A stretch of DNA of 64,000 bases from an uncultured Methylomonas sp. (GCA_936941155.1 CAKZJE010000020.1:29806-93805); one strand, 5' to 3'. Positions 52,040 through 62,200 are shown, numbered from the stretch's first letter. A program made the numbers and translations. Notes: generated by a model not told the origin, from the letters alone.

Positions 52040-54190
52040 CTAAAGTTTCTCGGTTGCAAGATTTAATTTTTCACCTTGAGCTTTTGTATTTTCATCATTT
52101 ATCCCTAATCTTGATTGCAGGTTTTTCACTGTAACTTGTAACTTTTCATTACGGGCGTTCAATCTACTGATTGTACGCCCTAAGCTTTCTGCAATAACTC
52201 TAAGTTGCTCTGTATTCAAAACTAATGGTGAGTTTATGTTTTTTGATTCGGGTAACACAGTACAGCGATAACCTTGATCGGCTGGAATCAGGGTATTTAC
52301 TCTATCAATAACAGGTTTTAATCGATTTAAAAGAGTCGATTGAACTTCAACAGAAGGAATAATAGTATCGGCTTTAATAGTCGGCAATTGATTGCAAAGC
52401 TGATCAGAAACTATCGCAGATCTGGTCATAACAGCATTTAAATGACGTTGAAATTCAAGTTCAGCAAATGTTAAAGAGCGATTAATATTGCTCGCTTCAG
52501 GAGGGGATAATGAGTTTTCTGAAATTCCAAGCCATTGTTCTACAATATTGGTAAGTTTATCTTTTACAATAGAATAATTAAATACATGAAGGGATACATT
52601 TTTAATTTTAGAAAACGTCATTAAAAAGTTTTCTATTCTAAGAGGAGTATCATAGCTTTCAAAATACTCTTCTATAGAAAAAGTTGCGCCCCCTCGTTTA
52701 ATTTCTTGTTGATAAAATGAACTAGCATGTTCAATAGGATCACGAATAAAAAGCAAAATACTAATTTCTTTAATATTAAATTTTTGTTGTAATTCGGTGA
52801 TAGTATTTAAATGTTTGCCATTAATTAAATTAATATATAAGTTTTCGCCACTGAATAATAAAGAAGTACAATCATCATTTACTTCCCACGATTCGGTTTT
52901 ATTTTCTAAAATTAATCTGCCATTACCTGATGAAATAAAACCATTGGCGGCATTTTCCATGGTTTTAAAAAATGGATATTGAATCTCTTGATTCTCAAGT
53001 AGTGTTCTATTTTTTGCTAAACAAGATTGAATAAAACTAGATCCTGTTTTATGTTGTCCTACATGAATAAAAAGTTTTTTTGCACTTTTACTATTTGATT
53101 GTTTAAGCGAAATTTTTTTTATTTTTTGATGATTTTTTTGAGTTTCTTCATCTAATTCTTGTAGTTTCAACTCTAAATCCGAATCTTGATAAATTTCCGC
53201 TTTAACTAATCCTTGTTGATGCAAAACTTGCCATACTTTTTCTAAATTTTGTAAAACATTACCGCTAATGCTTTTTTGTTTGCCTTTTTTTATAAAGAAA
53301 TCATAATACTCCGCCTCAATTCCTTTTGCTTGCACACAAGTCGCATAATTTTGGCTAATATTTTTAATGCGTGAAAAGTGCAATAGTTTAGATTCTTTGC
53401 TTTCTGCAAGTATTAGCGTATGAAACGCAGAACCGGTAAAACCTGCAATAACATTTTCACCTTCAAACAGCTGAATTTGTTCTCCAACGGGTAGCCGTTC
53501 GGGATGAATAATTTCAAAACCTTCTTGTTGCAGAGCCGCTTCAAAATCCTGTTCTCCGGCAATTCTAGCTTCTTTTAAACCTGAACGACTTAACCAAATT
53601 TTTCGCCAGTTGCTTGTAGTTGCTTTGGGTTTGAGTCTCTGTCCTATTTTAGTCAGTGCTTGCGCTTGTTGAGGATGGCAATAATCAGCAATCACATAAC
53701 CGGCATCCGGGATAATCAGTTCATCAAAATAGGTGAGTTCGGTAATCAAATGAACGCGGTCTGGATTTATTACAGCGGCGCGTAGTAATTCCTGTTGCCA
53801 CGACTTAAGATCGGCAAATGAATAGCCCGGCTCTACCATTGAAAACAAATGGAAATACACATCTTCTTCGGGGTAGTTATTTAAAGCCCATGCTCTAGCA
53901 AGTGTTTCTAATAAAAAATGCCCATAATGATGAACAATTCTCCCTCCATAAACGGCTTTTTTGACACGCACTTTTGCCGTTTTTACATCGGGATGATAAT
54001 TTTTTTCTGCAATTTGTATTTGTTCTTCTTTAAATTGCACCTGTCCATAACGTCGTTTGAGCAATGATTTTAAATGCGGTTGACCTTGGCTATCATAAAT
54101 ACTACCAACAGGTCCTAACTTATTTATAAATTTTATAGGAGTTACTAAAGCATGTTGCAGTATTTCAGTTTCAAGTTCTGTTTCTAACAT
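52040..54190 (-). CDS. Fusion of GT61-type glycosyltransferase and sulfotransferase
   Basis: A 716-residue cytoplasmic protein. The ATG at 54190 follows AAGGATAGAGACG, a good ribosome site; upstream ATG codons lie inside the preceding gene. The N-terminal half (about 60-340) matches DUF563/GT61 glycosyltransferases: GGRIVHHYGHFLLETLARAWA, KIWLSRSGLKEARI and GFTGSAFHTLILAE. The C-terminal half (about 385-650) is a sulfotransferase-like domain with the PAPS loop FIHVGQHKTGSSFIQSCL and the second site LLFIRDPIEHASSFYQQ. A coiled coil ends the chain. One polypeptide may add a sugar and sulfate it. It is fifth in the operon. Confidence 0.82.
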   Translation of the reverse strand: MLETELETEILQHALVTPIKFINKLGPVGSIYDSQGQPHLKSLLKRRYGQVQFKEEQIQIAEKNYHPDVKTAKVRVKKAVYGGRIVHHYGHFLLETLARAWALNNYPEEDVYFHLFSMVEPGYSFADLKSWQQELLRAAVINPDRVHLITELTYFDELIIPDAGYVIADYCHPQQAQALTKIGQRLKPKATTSNWRKIWLSRSGLKEARIAGEQDFEAALQQEGFEIIHPERLPVGEQIQLFEGENVIAGFTGSAFHTLILAESKESKLLHFSRIKNISQNYATCVQAKGIEAEYYDFFIKKGKQKSISGNVLQNLEKVWQVLHQQGLVKAEIYQDSDLELKLQELDEETQKNHQKIKKISLKQSNSKSAKKLFIHVGQHKTGSSFIQSCLAKNRTLLENQEIQYPFFKTMENAANGFISSGNGRLILENKTESWEVNDDCTSLLFSGENLYINLINGKHLNTITELQQKFNIKEISILLFIRDPIEHASSFYQQEIKRGGATFSIEEYFESYDTPLRIENFLMTFSKIKNVSLHVFNYSIVKDKLTNIVEQWLGISENSLSPPEASNINRSLTFAELEFQRHLNAVMTRSAIVSDQLCNQLPTIKADTIIPSVEVQSTLLNRLKPVIDRVNTLIPADQGYRCTVLPESKNINSPLVLNTEQLRVIAESLGRTISRLNARNEKLQVTVKNLQSRLGINDENTKAQGEKLNLATEKL

Positions 54191-54206
54191 CGTCTCTATC
54201 CTTAAA

Positions 54207-55124
54207 TTATATTGCGTAACGTTTTTTCCACGCATCAGGCAAGCTAATAAAATCACTATGAATTTGCGCCAGCATAGGAGCATAAACTTCGCGCATTTGA
54301 GTGATAAACTCATTTGGCATTTTCATAGAGGGTGATTTATGAATAACCTTATCAAGTATTGTGTTTTCAGCTAAAGGTTTAGTCATTTCTATATGCTGAT
54401 AAACACTTTCAATCACTAATTCTGGATTAGCAATAATATCATCATAAAAAACAACCTTAACTTTATCCATCAGTCCTGCTGCTTTTATCGCCTGAAAGGT
54501 AGCTAAATAATTTGATCTATTTGCAATATTAGGTGTTTTTGCCCGTCCAATTAAAGTTTCAACCGACGCATTTGCCATCCTATTTAATTTTTCAGTCGCA
54601 TCTGATTTATTTTTTAATTCTTGAATCATGCCAGACCAACTGCGTTCAACGGGATCTCTTAAAATAAAAACCAGTTTTAAGTTATCCGTAACGGCTTTCA
54701 TATTTTCAAAACCTGCTTGCCCAATCACCGCATATTCTGGTGATATATCAATAGCACACTGTTTTTTAGGGCCTATTGCCATATAATCGCAATACCACTC
54801 GTCATTTAATGGCTTTAGACAAAAACCAATTCGTTTGAGCTGTATTTTATTTTTAGTGGGAATTAAGCTGTTGTGTGTTTGATTGTCTTGTAGGTAATTA
54901 ATTAAGGATTCTCGAAACTCTGCTTTTTTAGTGAGCTTAATAAACCAAGTGGCTCGCCATTGGTTAATGAGTGGTGAATTGATATGTTTGTAGTTAAAGT
55001 ATTGCACTTCTTTACAAAATAAAGGTGTTTTGAACCTAGTATCTTTTTCTAATACTTCATGCAGCCAAGTTGTTCCTGCTTTTTGTGCACCCACACAGAT
55101 TAATAGCTTCTTAATTTTTTTCAC
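54207..55124 (-). CDS. Sulfotransferase-family protein
   Basis: A 305-residue cytosolic sulfotransferase. The PAPS 5'-phosphosulfate loop is VGAQKAGTTWLHEVL and the 3'-phosphate loop LVFILRDPVERSWSGMI. A Lys in FCKEVQYFNYKH and HKSPSMKMPNEF near the end follow the family pattern for carbohydrate sulfotransferases. It transfers sulfate from PAPS to a hydroxyl, here probably of a glycan. It lies 16 bp ahead of the GT61-sulfotransferase start and 106 bp after the next sulfotransferase gene. Confidence 0.88.
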   Translation of the reverse strand: MKKIKKLLICVGAQKAGTTWLHEVLEKDTRFKTPLFCKEVQYFNYKHINSPLINQWRATWFIKLTKKAEFRESLINYLQDNQTHNSLIPTKNKIQLKRIGFCLKPLNDEWYCDYMAIGPKKQCAIDISPEYAVIGQAGFENMKAVTDNLKLVFILRDPVERSWSGMIQELKNKSDATEKLNRMANASVETLIGRAKTPNIANRSNYLATFQAIKAAGLMDKVKVVFYDDIIANPELVIESVYQHIEMTKPLAENTILDKVIHKSPSMKMPNEFITQMREVYAPMLAQIHSDFISLPDAWKKRYAI

Positions 55125-55230
55125 ATTCTTTCCAAAAATATTTTTATCAGTATTAACGATATTTTAAAGGCTCATTTTTATATAAAAACAGCTTTTTAAG
55201 ATTTAAGTGTGCAGAATTATCATTAACAAA

Positions 55231-56103
55231 CTATTTTATGAGCGGGAAACCAAAAAAATTCTCAAGAAATTGTTGATTTTGCTGATAGCGAGCTGCTATT
55301 TTTTCAACAACATCTTCACTAACGGAAAAATCACTACCTAAGTTATTAACTATTTTCTCTGCGGCTAATTTAAACCGTTCACTATTCACTTGAATGTTTA
55401 ACGCATTGGCAAGCTTTTCAGCGGTTTGAGTAGGCTCTGTGACCATTTGATCATAACTGATGGCAATAAAATGAGGAAAGTGGCGCGAATAACGCTCAAT
55501 AGCCGACTGGTAATCATTGTATTTATCTTGCGCAAGCATCCAGCTATTATTATCTGTCATCATCCGTTCTATCCATATTCCGGCTGTTTCGTTATTGAGT
55601 CTTAAGTTATTGTAACTATTCATTAATTTAACCGCCGACAAAAGCCGTTTTACAGGATTGCGGCAAATCAAAATAATCGCAGCGTTTTCTCCAATCACCT
55701 GTTTCATTTTTATAATGGCAGCATCATCTAGCAGCATATACTCAGGCGTAACTTCACCCAGCAATTTGTTATTCATTAAACAAGGACGAAATAAATCTAA
55801 ATAGTGAATTTTTTCAATAGGGTGCATTCCTAATGTTTTATTCGCACGCAAATAGCATTTATATCTTTTTGCATGTAAAAAGCTTAAGTCTTTGGCTGTC
55901 ACAATTTTTTCAACTTCGCGAGCCATTTGCCGTAACGAATAGTCTTTTAATCCTTCTTTTGCGCGAAAACCATACAACGTATCAAAATAATGCAGTTCTT
56001 TGACTGGGTGCATGAAAATATGGGTAGATTCTTCAAGCAAGTGATGGAATAAGGTTGAGCCTGCTCGTTGCGAGCCAATTCCAATGACAAATCGATGTTT
56101 CAT
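55231..56103 (-). CDS. Sulfotransferase-like protein
   Basis: A 290-residue protein with IGIGSQRAGSTLFHHLLEE as PAPS loop, HPVKELHYFDTLYG as the substrate-side segment and IILICRNPVKRLLSAVKL as the 3'-phosphate loop. It is closely related to its neighbour at 56138 (shared GIGSQRAGST and KELHYFDT), so the two arose by duplication. The Arg-Asn-Pro in place of Arg-Asp-Pro differs from the other three domains in the operon. It is probably a glycan sulfotransferase with a different acceptor. Confidence 0.85.
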   Translation of the reverse strand: MKHRFVIGIGSQRAGSTLFHHLLEESTHIFMHPVKELHYFDTLYGFRAKEGLKDYSLRQMAREVEKIVTAKDLSFLHAKRYKCYLRANKTLGMHPIEKIHYLDLFRPCLMNNKLLGEVTPEYMLLDDAAIIKMKQVIGENAAIILICRNPVKRLLSAVKLMNSYNNLRLNNETAGIWIERMMTDNNSWMLAQDKYNDYQSAIERYSRHFPHFIAISYDQMVTEPTQTAEKLANALNIQVNSERFKLAAEKIVNNLGSDFSVSEDVVEKIAARYQQNQQFLENFFGFPLIK

Positions 56104-56137
56104 TTATCCTCTCAAACAATTAATAGTTTTCATGGTT

Positions 56138-57070
56138 TTAAGTCGGCAGTACAGACTTCCAACTTTCAGGTAAGTATTTCAAAAGTTTTGATCTACGCGA
56201 CATTTGTGGTGGCATGTCGTATTCGGGGGTTTGGTAACGCTTTGATAGTTTTGCCAAGAGTTCTTGTGAGGGCTGAAAATCAAATTGCACTTCATTAATT
56301 TTTTTGCCTGATAGATTGTTGACTATTGTCGCGTCAAGCTTTACTTCTAAAAACTCTTCTAAATCACTCACAACTTCAGAATAGTTCGTCTGTAATGTGT
56401 CGGTGAAAACAACAAACACGGGAATTCCCGCTTGCTCATAGCGTGTGATTGCTTGAACGTATTGATTAAATTGATCTTGTTGGTTTATCCAACCATCTGT
56501 TCCTGAATCTAACATGTCAATCGCCCGCTGTGAAAGTGCTTCATTCCCGTCATTAGCAAAAGATTCGTGCGCGGCAAGAAATCGAAATGCAGAAATAAAC
56601 CGTTTCACAGGGTCTCGCACCGCCAAAACCGCTTTACAGTTTGGGATGGTGTTTTTTATTTCCAATAACGCATCCGTTGGCAAAAGCATGTATTCAGGCG
56701 TTGATTCACACAAGTAAGCAATATCATTTCTGCGCGTTAAAGCGGCACGAAAATGATAAGCATAATCGTGATTTTTACAGCTTGGATCATTGCTGAATTT
56801 AGAATCACTGACGATTTGATCGGTGAGTAGTTCCAATGCGCTCTGTCCGGGATAAGGAAGCAGAGATTCAATGTTAATTGCCAGCCGATATTTAGATAAA
56901 GACTCTAAGACATGCAAACTACGCATCTCGTATTTAGTGTCAAAATAATGCAATTCTTTTAAGGGGTGAACATAGGCATTGGGAATTGCATTCAATAAGT
57001 GAGATACAAAAGTAGATCCTGCTCTTTGTGAGCCAATGCCAAACACAAAAGGCAAGGAGATTTTTTCCAT
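56138..57070 (-). CDS. Sulfotransferase-like protein
   Basis: A 310-residue paralog of the gene at 55231. The PAPS loop is FGIGSQRAGSTFVSHLL, the substrate segment HPLKELHYFDTKYE and the 3'-phosphate loop AVLAVRDPVKRFISAFRF. It begins 2 bp after the stop of the large glycosyltransferase gene, so the two are translationally linked. It is the first sulfotransferase of the operon. Confidence 0.87.
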   Translation of the reverse strand: MEKISLPFVFGIGSQRAGSTFVSHLLNAIPNAYVHPLKELHYFDTKYEMRSLHVLESLSKYRLAINIESLLPYPGQSALELLTDQIVSDSKFSNDPSCKNHDYAYHFRAALTRRNDIAYLCESTPEYMLLPTDALLEIKNTIPNCKAVLAVRDPVKRFISAFRFLAAHESFANDGNEALSQRAIDMLDSGTDGWINQQDQFNQYVQAITRYEQAGIPVFVVFTDTLQTNYSEVVSDLEEFLEVKLDATIVNNLSGKKINEVQFDFQPSQELLAKLSKRYQTPEYDMPPQMSRRSKLLKYLPESWKSVLPT

Positions 57071-57072
57071 AA

Positions 57073-60000
57073 TTAATTATTATTTTCCAAAACTGATTGA
57101 TACATTGTGACAAGTTGTTGCAAATGACTGTCCATCGTTTCACCTGTGAATGTATCAGAATCAGCTGAAAGATTTTCATTGTTATTGCGCTGTTCTAATT
57201 GTGCAGGTAAGTTTTGCAATGCCGTCAACAACCCTAAGTGGTCTTCTACATTCACAATATTACCATTTACACCTTCGATAATACAGTCACCTATTGCACC
57301 ACGATCTGAGGCAATGACCCACAAATTAGCTTGCAATGCTTCGCGTGTTACTAAACCATAGCTTTCTGGCCAAATAGAAGGCGCGAGCAGCACATCAAAC
57401 TGCGCATACAGTTTTGCCACTTCAGATTGTTTCTCTTTTGCGCGAAATTCAACATCGGTATCACCCCATTTGCTGTAGTGCACTTCACCTGAGTGTAAAC
57501 TGTGGTTAATCACAATCAATAGCAAATTAGGGAAATGCCCTTCTTGCAGAGCTTTTTTCAATAAGTCATAACCTTTGTGTGTGCTCATGCCACCAATAAA
57601 ACCCAATACAATTTTATCGGTTTGTTGATGACGTGGCTCAAGATTGGTAAACGGCTCAACATAGTTTTCATGCACTTGTACGTTATGAACGCCTGCTTCT
57701 TGATAAAGCTGAGCAAATTTTTTTGATACAGCGACAACTGCATTCGCTTTAGATAACACCCTTTGCAGTCTGCGATGACGTTTTACAATCCAATCCACAC
57801 CTGTTTCATTCTCAGAAATGCCGCTAAGGGGTTCAGTATGATCAACTAACTGCCCTTCTGGATTGACCAAAAACTGATAAATTGACAACCACCACGCATC
57901 ATGCAGCGTAATAATATAGGGGATTTTTGAAGTGATTGCTGCATCGACTAATGAAGCAGTTAATACTTGAATAGAATGAATATGGATAATATCAAAACGA
58001 TATTCTTTGAAAAATTGCACACAAAAATCATAAACATGCACATCATCATGATCGACCCAATTTCTGGGTGGAATATTTAAGCGCGTCACCAATACATTAT
58101 CAAACCAGTATTGCTCCATATAATAAGGTTTGCTTGTGTCTGGATCTGCCTCGCTGGTGAGCACAAATACTTCATATTCATCAGGATAACGCTCAATTAA
58201 GCCTCGCACTTGGTTTTCAAATACGCGCGTTGCCCCGCCCACAGATTGCGGATAAAAGAACACATTCACCAAAAGAACGCGCTTTTTAGTCTTTTTCAGC
58301 GACAAAGGACTTAAAAATGGAGAAACAGTTTCTTTTAAAACACTTTCGCCTACTTGGGGTGAAAACTTTTCAAACGCGAGTTTTTTTGCAGCTAAACCTA
58401 CTGATTTGCGTAAATCGGCATCTTGCAGAAGAGAAAGCAATTGTTTTTCCCAATCTTCCTGAGTGCTTGCAAACAATACGTTTTCGCCATCAGTCAACAC
58501 ATCGCGATATGCTTGGGTTGGCGTTACAACGGATGGAATTCCAAAAGCTGCGGCTTCTAGCCATTTGATTTCACTTTTTGTATCAGTTAATCGAGATTGT
58601 TCCAGTATAGCAATATTAATATCAGCCGTTTTTACTAGATTGATATATCCCATAAAGTCTGAAGTAGGTGCTAACACAGAAATGCGTTGGCTAATTTTTT
58701 TAGCAACCCCATCAAAAAGATTATCAAAATAACCAATCAATACTAATTGCACTTTGCTATTTTGTGCCATCACCTCCAACATAGCAGGGAAAAATACGTC
58801 ATAAAAGCTTTGTTTATGTGCCTTGGTCGCACTGCCATAAATCACTGTGACGGGTGCTTGAGGTGTTTTTAATGCAGCTGGTTTGTAAATTTGCGCTGCT
58901 GCATACAGTTCATAAGATAAAACATTGGGGTGAATTTTTATTGGAACAGACTCTTTAATTTGTTTGCGAATTTCCATTGCTAACGATTGTGTAGAAGCTA
59001 CACATACATCTGCAAGTTTTAACGCATTCAAAAAGAATGGATTATCCATCGTTAAATGCAGATGCGTTCTTTCGTCAATCGTTCCGGCATAGGTTTCCAA
59101 CTCAGCAGGAAATGCACTAGCATCAAAAATCAAATCATCAATATCATAAACAATCGTAATTCCTAAACCTTTGGCATAACACATTAATTTAATTTCATTA
59201 ATGGTGGCAGGAATGCGGCAAACATAAAGCACCGCAACGTTCATTAACATACGTTGCCAATTGCGTTGATTGAGTTCGGTTAAATCAAGATAATCAATGG
59301 ATAAATTGAGTTGTTCTGCTTGCTCAAGTTTTTGCTGCACCCGATAGTAATAGCATTGAAACAATCCACGCGAACCAACAAACACAACCTTATTTGCCAA
59401 ACTATTTTGACGTGTGACTGGATTATTTTCAGAGTAAGTCAAACTATGAAATTTGCCTGCATAAATCCGACTGATAATCCGAATTAATATTTGTAAGTCC
59501 GTATCACGTTCGTTTAAAGCTTCCGTGACAAAATCCGCTTCTGCCAATTGCCATGAAAGGTCGTGCGAATTGAAAAAATATTTGCTTAAGGCTTGTTCAA
59601 ACTCTCGCAAACTTTTACTTTGATAAGGATTCAGCAAAAAAGCGCGATAAAAATAATCTTCTATGGTGGAAAGATTATCTTTAAAAAGTAAACGATGATT
59701 ATTGGAAAGCACGCCTAAAATAACCGCCGCTTCATGGTATGCCCACCAATAATCAGTGTTTTGCTTAATCGCATTTAAACAATGGGTTAAAGCAGTTAAG
59801 CTGTCACCCAACTCACGTCGCAAGTGAGCTAGTAGTTGTTGTGATTCTATCGTGATTAAAAGCTCAGGAGCTGACGACTGTAATAAAGTCAGAAAGTTTA
59901 AGGCTAAATGCGGATTCGAATGAAGTTTATGTTGCCAAAACGACATCACTAAAGCAACTTTTCCTAGTAAATGATTATTTTGATCTGATTTAGCCGCTAA

Positions 60001-61284
60001 CTGCGCTATTTTGGTTTGTAACAGCGTGTAAAAGCCAAGGGTTGCCGCATCGACATAACTCGAAAAATACACACTTTGTTGTTTTGCAGCAGAATCGTTA
60101 GCACGCTCATAAAAAGCAGTATCTAGCAAGGTTATTGCTTGTTCACTGAGCAAATCACTTTCCGTTAACACAATCACGCGAAACAACGTGCATTCCAATT
60201 GACAAAAAGGTAATACTTCAGGATTAGTCACTTGCGCTAAAAAGTGCAATAACTGCTCATAGCATTCCAATTGATAGAGTTGATAAGCAGTACGCACTAC
60301 TGCAAAACCTGCATGTTTACACAAAGCTAAAAACTCATCTGCCTTTTCTTGTTCTGTTTTTTCAGGCAAATTATCAGAGCCATCTTCTTCGGCTAATTCG
60401 TCCTCTTCACTTTGTTGAAGAAGCTCGGTTGCTGAAGTTGCTCTGGCATCATCTAACAGCTGATCTGCTTCATTGCAAGAACGCACTAAAGCAATCACTG
60501 AGGCAACTTGCGACATCACTGGAATGGAATGAGTTAAACAAGCAGAAAGCAGCGCGTTTACATTATCTTTGCTCAGTTTTTTGCCTGATTCTTTTAAAGG
60601 CTTTTGATTAAGCTCATCAAACGCTACATCAATTTTTGCCCCAGGCTTTAAGAGGGTTTGATTATTTTTATTCAGTTTAAGAACAATCGAAAAACCAGCC
60701 CTACCATCTTCTTTAATCTTAGCTCCGGCTAAATCGGCTCTAAAAGCATCAGCAATTCCGCTGCTGACTAAAACGTTATCAATAAACACATAAACTTTTA
60801 CAAACTCTGCCAGATTATCTTTATCAACCGCCCAGCCCTCAATAGTGCCTTGCTCTGACACTCTATCAAAATTTCCGATTACTTTATTGGTAAACAAATC
60901 ACCTAAAGGTTTTCCAGAACCTTTTAACTGCTGCTTATTTTCTTTATCAAAAGCAATATCAACTTTTGCATTGGGTTTTAGCATGGCTTGATTTTCTTTA
61001 TTCACTTCTAACGCAACAGAAAAAGCTGCTTTGCCATTTTCTTTAACTTTTGCATTGATTAAATCACCACGATATAGCTCTGCAACTGCACTGGTCGTTA
61101 ATACGCCATCAATAAAAACATACACAGTCACAAAATCGTCAGGATTTTCTTTATCAACAGCCCAGCCTTCAAAAGTGCCTGTTTCAGAAATCCGGTCAAA
61201 ACAGCCTACTTTTTTGCTTGAGTCTGATGTTTGAGTAAGCTCTTTAACAAAAAATTTGCGCGATTTAGAGTAAATGTTTTTCAT
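57073..61284 (-). CDS. Giant two-domain glycosyltransferase with N-terminal GWAVDK repeats
   Basis: A 1403-residue protein. The N-terminus has two ~100-residue repeats (about 25-130 and 135-245) with the pattern FDRxSExGTxEGWAVDK...VYVFIDxVL, which look like beta-sandwich binding modules; I do not know their family. The middle (about 320-610) is helical and TPR-like. Two GT-B glycosyltransferase domains follow: about 625-990 (VVFVGSRGLFQCYYYR, DIDDLIF, IKWLEAAAFGIPSVV) and about 1005-1390 (VNVFFYPQSVGGATRVF, LGFIGGMSTHKGYDLLKKAL, PESYGLVTREAL). It is the first gene of the operon. It is probably cytoplasmic, building a glycan with two sugars. Confidence 0.85.
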   Translation of the reverse strand: MKNIYSKSRKFFVKELTQTSDSSKKVGCFDRISETGTFEGWAVDKENPDDFVTVYVFIDGVLTTSAVAELYRGDLINAKVKENGKAAFSVALEVNKENQAMLKPNAKVDIAFDKENKQQLKGSGKPLGDLFTNKVIGNFDRVSEQGTIEGWAVDKDNLAEFVKVYVFIDNVLVSSGIADAFRADLAGAKIKEDGRAGFSIVLKLNKNNQTLLKPGAKIDVAFDELNQKPLKESGKKLSKDNVNALLSACLTHSIPVMSQVASVIALVRSCNEADQLLDDARATSATELLQQSEEDELAEEDGSDNLPEKTEQEKADEFLALCKHAGFAVVRTAYQLYQLECYEQLLHFLAQVTNPEVLPFCQLECTLFRVIVLTESDLLSEQAITLLDTAFYERANDSAAKQQSVYFSSYVDAATLGFYTLLQTKIAQLAAKSDQNNHLLGKVALVMSFWQHKLHSNPHLALNFLTLLQSSAPELLITIESQQLLAHLRRELGDSLTALTHCLNAIKQNTDYWWAYHEAAVILGVLSNNHRLLFKDNLSTIEDYFYRAFLLNPYQSKSLREFEQALSKYFFNSHDLSWQLAEADFVTEALNERDTDLQILIRIISRIYAGKFHSLTYSENNPVTRQNSLANKVVFVGSRGLFQCYYYRVQQKLEQAEQLNLSIDYLDLTELNQRNWQRMLMNVAVLYVCRIPATINEIKLMCYAKGLGITIVYDIDDLIFDASAFPAELETYAGTIDERTHLHLTMDNPFFLNALKLADVCVASTQSLAMEIRKQIKESVPIKIHPNVLSYELYAAAQIYKPAALKTPQAPVTVIYGSATKAHKQSFYDVFFPAMLEVMAQNSKVQLVLIGYFDNLFDGVAKKISQRISVLAPTSDFMGYINLVKTADINIAILEQSRLTDTKSEIKWLEAAAFGIPSVVTPTQAYRDVLTDGENVLFASTQEDWEKQLLSLLQDADLRKSVGLAAKKLAFEKFSPQVGESVLKETVSPFLSPLSLKKTKKRVLLVNVFFYPQSVGGATRVFENQVRGLIERYPDEYEVFVLTSEADPDTSKPYYMEQYWFDNVLVTRLNIPPRNWVDHDDVHVYDFCVQFFKEYRFDIIHIHSIQVLTASLVDAAITSKIPYIITLHDAWWLSIYQFLVNPEGQLVDHTEPLSGISENETGVDWIVKRHRRLQRVLSKANAVVAVSKKFAQLYQEAGVHNVQVHENYVEPFTNLEPRHQQTDKIVLGFIGGMSTHKGYDLLKKALQEGHFPNLLLIVINHSLHSGEVHYSKWGDTDVEFRAKEKQSEVAKLYAQFDVLLAPSIWPESYGLVTREALQANLWVIASDRGAIGDCIIEGVNGNIVNVEDHLGLLTALQNLPAQLEQRNNNENLSADSDTFTGETMDSHLQQLVTMYQSVLENNN

Positions 61285-61850
61285 GGTTTATGGATGTGTT
61301 GTTTGCGGTGCTTTGAGAATAAAGTGCAGACTCTGCCATATTTAGACAAAGTTTTTAATGGGATTAGTCTATCACATGCGCTTGAAAACTCGTAGTTGAC
61401 CATCACGATGAAATCAGGATTTGCAGGGTTTATCTAAGTTTTTAACATACCGAATGTAAAGGATTGAACAGACAAAACACGAATCGCATTTACGAAAGTC
61501 GTTTAGAGATAAGTTTCAGCATCTTGAAAAAATTAACAGCCGCAAGATTTTCGTTACGCTTTATTAATTGATGTTACGCAAAGGCAACCACAGCGGATTA
61601 TTTTTAGATTTCTTATCTCAATACTAAGTTATTTTCATCAACCATTAATCTCTATTGCGTCATCATCCATAACAATTACAAAAAACTAATGCGGCATAAT
61701 TTTTCACAGTTTTAAAAAATAACGCTAAATTCAAGGCAAAAAAAACCTCCCAATACCGATTAAGATAGAAGGAGGTTAAGGATTCAAGCAAAGGTATGAG
61801 GAGAGTTTGCTTGTTACAACACACTAAGGGGTAATCAAGATATGGGCAGC
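61285..61850. other. Intergenic region upstream of the glycan operon
   Basis: About 565 bases before the 61.3-kb operon start. A terminator-like hairpin at 61745 belongs to the small gene at 61851. I see no other gene or repeat and no confident promoter. Confidence 0.5.
61745..61778 (-). terminator. Terminator of the small membrane-protein gene
   Basis: On the minus strand AACCTCC pairs with GGAGGTT / GGGAGGTT across a 19-to-20-base loop and is followed by TTTTTTT. Confidence 0.65.
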
Positions 61851-62003
61851 TTATTCGTTTAACCGACCTCGGATAACGATGTTGCTATAAATAGCGGCAG
61901 CACCAAACAATACTGTGGAAATAATGAATTGACCGGAGATAAAACTCCAAATTCCGGTAATAAACATCACCCCGATAAAGATGTCTTTGTTAAATTGGCT
62001 CAT
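61851..62003 (-). CDS. Small two-helix membrane protein
   Basis: 50 residues starting at the ATG at 62003, preceded by AGGATTTAATATC. Two hydrophobic segments (about 8-24 and 27-43) and a basic end (RGRLNE) make a simple membrane hairpin. A terminator follows at 61745. It is divergent from the LysR gene at 62201. Function unknown. Confidence 0.6.
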   Translation of the reverse strand: MSQFNKDIFIGVMFITGIWSFISGQFIISTVLFGAAAIYSNIVIRGRLNE

Positions 62004-62200
62004 GATATTAAATCCTATATAAGTAAATTTGAAACTTGTTCGTGCAGGTGATAAAAAATCATTATGCTTTGACTCGCTGCCTACTATACAGTTTTGGAAA
62101 TAGTTTACAATATTGGATTTATTAAACACATTGTTTCGATTTAAGAAACAGTATAAAAGTCAAGTTATTTTTGCACATTCAGATAAGAAAAGGCTATCAA

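Noticed and set aside
49933..61284. Glycan cluster as a prophage or genomic island
   Set aside because: No integrase, tRNA junction, direct repeats or phage genes border it, so there is no sequence evidence of an island.
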